Shown here: in pieces, positions 62,323-64,000 of the stretch
Numbering within the stretch: position 1 is the first letter of the stretch
How the letters are laid out: every line of letters begins with the position of its first letter
Source: an uncultured Halomonas sp.
GTDB taxonomy: Bacteria; Pseudomonadota; Gammaproteobacteria; Pseudomonadales; Halomonadaceae
NCBI RefSeq assembly: GCF_946887195.1
Contig: NZ_CAMPKE010000007.1
Location: forward strand, 62,001 to 126,000
Direction of reading: 5' to 3'
DNA: 64,000 nt
Notes under the pieces: model-generated
What the model was told of the DNA's origin: nothing
The model's database searches: none
The model's input: only the letters and a program-made list of their open reading frames with translations
Translations under genes and position numbers: made by a program

Positions 62323-63573
62323 TTAATGCGCCACCCCGGCGGCACCGTGCTCATCGATCAGCGCTCCAGAATGGAAACGGTCGATGGAGAACGGCGCGGC
62401 GAGCGGATGGGCCTGGCCCTTGGCCAGCGTCCAGGCGAATACTTGACCCGAGCCCGGCGTGGCCTTGAAACCACCGGTGCCCCAGCCGCAGTTGAAGTAG
62501 AGCCCCTTGACCGGCGTCTTCGACAGGATCGGGCAGGCGTCCGGGCAAGTATCGACGATACCGCCCCACTGGCGATTCATGCGCACCCGCGAGAAGATCG
62601 GGAACATCTCGACGATTGCTTGCAGGGTGTGCTCGACGGTCGGGTAGCTGCCGCGCTGGCCGTAGCCGTTGTAACCGTCGATGCCGGCGCCGATCACCAG
62701 GTCGCCTTTGTCGGATTGGCTGATATAGCCGTGAACGTGATTGGACATCACCACGGTATCGAGAATCGGCTTGAGCGGCTCGGAAACCAGCGCCTGCAGC
62801 GGATGCGATTCCAGCGGCAGGTTGAAGCCGGCCATGTTGGCCAGCACGCTGGAGTTGCCGGCGGTCACGCAGCCGACGGTTTTCGCGCCGATATCGCCAC
62901 GATTGGTGTGCACGCCGACCACTCGCCCATCATTGATCTTGAAGCCGGTGACTTCGGTCTGCTGGAGCAGATCGACGCCACGACCGTCGGCACCGCGCGC
63001 GTAGCCCCAGGCCACCGCATCGTGACGCGCCACGCCGGCGCGCGGCTGCCAGGAGGCGCCCATCACCGGATAGCGCGCGCGTGACGAGCAGTCCATGATC
63101 GGCACCAGTTCCTGCACGCCTCGGGCATCCAGTACCTCGCCATCGATGCCATTCAAGCGGTTGGCGTTGACCCGGCGCTGGATGTCGCGCATGTCCTGCA
63201 GGGTGTGGCCCAGATTGAGCACACCGCGCTGGGAGAACATCACGTTGTAGTTGATGTCCTGCGACAGCCCTTCCCAGAGCTTCATGGCGTGTTCGTAGAG
63301 CGCCGCCGATTCGTCCCATAGATAGTTGGAGCGCACGATGGTGGTGTTGCGCGCGGTGTTGCCACCGCCCAGCCAGCCCTTCTCGATCACCGCGACGTTG
63401 GTGATGCCGTGCTCCTTGGCCAGATAGTAGGCGGTGGCCAGGCCGTGGCCACCGCCGCCGACGATGATCACGTCGTACTCTTTCCTGGGCGTGGGATTAC
63501 GCCACTGGCGCTGCCAGTTCTCGTGATGGCTGAGCGCGTGCTTGACCAGCCCAAAGCCTGAATAACGTTGCAT
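62323..63573 (-). CDS. soxB: Sarcosine oxidase beta subunit
   Basis: 416 residues from the ATG at 63573 (GAGAGAG upstream); the frame is open to 63693 but the family start is [20 protein letters not shown]. Catalytic flavoprotein: it holds FAD noncovalently ([19 protein letters not shown]) and the covalent FMN, and oxidises sarcosine to glycine, formaldehyde equivalent and hydrogen peroxide. Other blocks are [20 protein letters not shown] and [20 protein letters not shown] near the C-terminus. It is followed by soxD, soxA, soxG and purU and preceded by glyA, the common arrangement. Confidence 0.95.
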   Translation of the reverse strand: MQRYSGFGLVKHALSHHENWQRQWRNPTPRKEYDVIIVGGGGHGLATAYYLAKEHGITNVAVIEKGWLGGGNTARNTTIVRSNYLWDESAALYEHAMKLWEGLSQDINYNVMFSQRGVLNLGHTLQDMRDIQRRVNANRLNGIDGEVLDARGVQELVPIMDCSSRARYPVMGASWQPRAGVARHDAVAWGYARGADGRGVDLLQQTEVTGFKINDGRVVGVHTNRGDIGAKTVGCVTAGNSSVLANMAGFNLPLESHPLQALVSEPLKPILDTVVMSNHVHGYISQSDKGDLVIGAGIDGYNGYGQRGSYPTVEHTLQAIVEMFPIFSRVRMNRQWGGIVDTCPDACPILSKTPVKGLYFNCGWGTGGFKATPGSGQVFAWTLAKGQAHPLAAPFSIDRFHSGALIDEHGAAGVAH

Positions 63574-63620
63574 AACTCTCTCCTCGATCGGCGCCAGCCG
63601 GGTACCCCGAACTGATGGGC

Positions 63621-64000
63621 TCAGGCGGTGGTTGTCTCGCGCGTGACGGTCTCGATGGCTTGAGTGTCGGCATACACCGGGTGCCGCGCGCATAGCTCGG
63701 CGGCCTTGCCGCGCACTTCGGCTTCCATCGCGCCGCTATTGCCGCCGTCGGCCAGCACATCGAGAATGTCGCAGATCCAGCCGGCGAGTTGCTCGCACTC
63801 GGCCTCGACGAAACCGCGCGTGGTCACCGCCGGGGTGCCGATGCGCAGCCCCGAGGTCACGAACGGGCTCTGCGGATCGTTCGGCACGGTGTTCTTGTTG
63901 ACGGTGATGTGGGCACGCCCCAGCGCCGCGTCGGCATCCTTGCCGGTCACGCCCTGCTTGATCAGCGAGACCAGGAACAGATGATCGTCGGTGCCGCCGG
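63621..64000 (-). CDS. glyA: Serine hydroxymethyltransferase (C-terminal part, cut by window edge)
   Basis: The last roughly 125 residues of GlyA are read from the window edge to a stop at 63621. The frame gives [20 protein letters not shown], then [20 protein letters not shown] and [20 protein letters not shown], the hallmark C-terminal domain of the pyridoxal-phosphate enzyme that interconverts serine and glycine with THF. It precedes soxB by 47 bp on the same strand, linking glycine from sarcosine to serine. The catalytic lysine lies outside the window. Confidence 0.95.
   Translation of the reverse strand, partial: GGTDDHLFLVSLIKQGVTGKDADAALGRAHITVNKNTVPNDPQSPFVTSGLRIGTPAVTTRGFVEAECEQLAGWICDILDVLADGGNSGAMEAEVRGKAAELCARHPVYADTQAIETVTRETTTA

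Overview
The window looks like chromosome of a GC-rich, marine or halophilic gammaproteobacterium, most likely a Halomonas-type Halomonadaceae. This is inferred from high-GC codon use, a glyA-soxBDAG-purU sarcosine oxidase operon of the kind used in glycine betaine catabolism, a caa3-type oxidase cluster and a hydroxamate-citrate siderophore locus. No rRNA or CRISPR array is visible.

Left chromosomal part (1-10,280): the start of a peptide-type ABC importer (permease fragment plus Tat-exported binding protein, minus strand), a small membrane protein, and a plus-strand caa3 oxidase cluster (subunit II with cytochrome c tail, fused subunit I-III, a membrane protein, a CtaG-like assembly factor and a three-haem cytochrome c). 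Behind it lies a strong candidate for a CsrA/RsmA-sequestering small RNA, with three hexaloops of the form ANGGAN, the last on a terminator. Then come a FitAB/VapBC toxin-antitoxin pair and a probable brnT relic.

Integrative element (about 10,281-35,208): it is bounded by a 46-bp near-perfect repeat of the 3' end of a tRNA-Ile2(CAU) gene, with a tyrosine integrase beside the intact tRNA. From left to right it carries a Vsr endonuclease and Dcm-type methylase; an IS21 relic; a three-gene, low-GC operon with a NERD/UvrD helicase, a 2085-aa DruE-like DUF1998 helicase and a 1145-aa DruH-like protein (Druantia type III-like antiphage defence); an IS3 relic; a MazG-like pyrophosphohydrolase next to a PD-(D/E)xK nuclease - DUF2075 helicase - S24 peptidase fusion, the most unusual protein here; and a plasmid-like block with virB5, eexN and virB6, small genes, a replication-like gene, an excisionase-like regulator, four tandem 12-bp repeats and large AT-rich palindromes. 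It reads as a decayed plasmid-derived or conjugative element now carrying defence genes.

Right chromosomal part (35,240-57,000): an iron acquisition region. It has a YceI-like protein, a phosphopantetheinyl transferase, two TonB receptors (the second is IutA-like), an MFS exporter, iucABCD-type aerobactin biosynthesis genes, a FhuCDB-type importer, a PRC-barrel protein, a third TonB receptor and a SyrD/PvdE-type ABC exporter. Fur-box-like sequences stand before most transcription units. The far right (57,100-64,000, minus strand) is glyA-soxB-soxD-soxA-soxG-purU, linking sarcosine demethylation to one-carbon metabolism.
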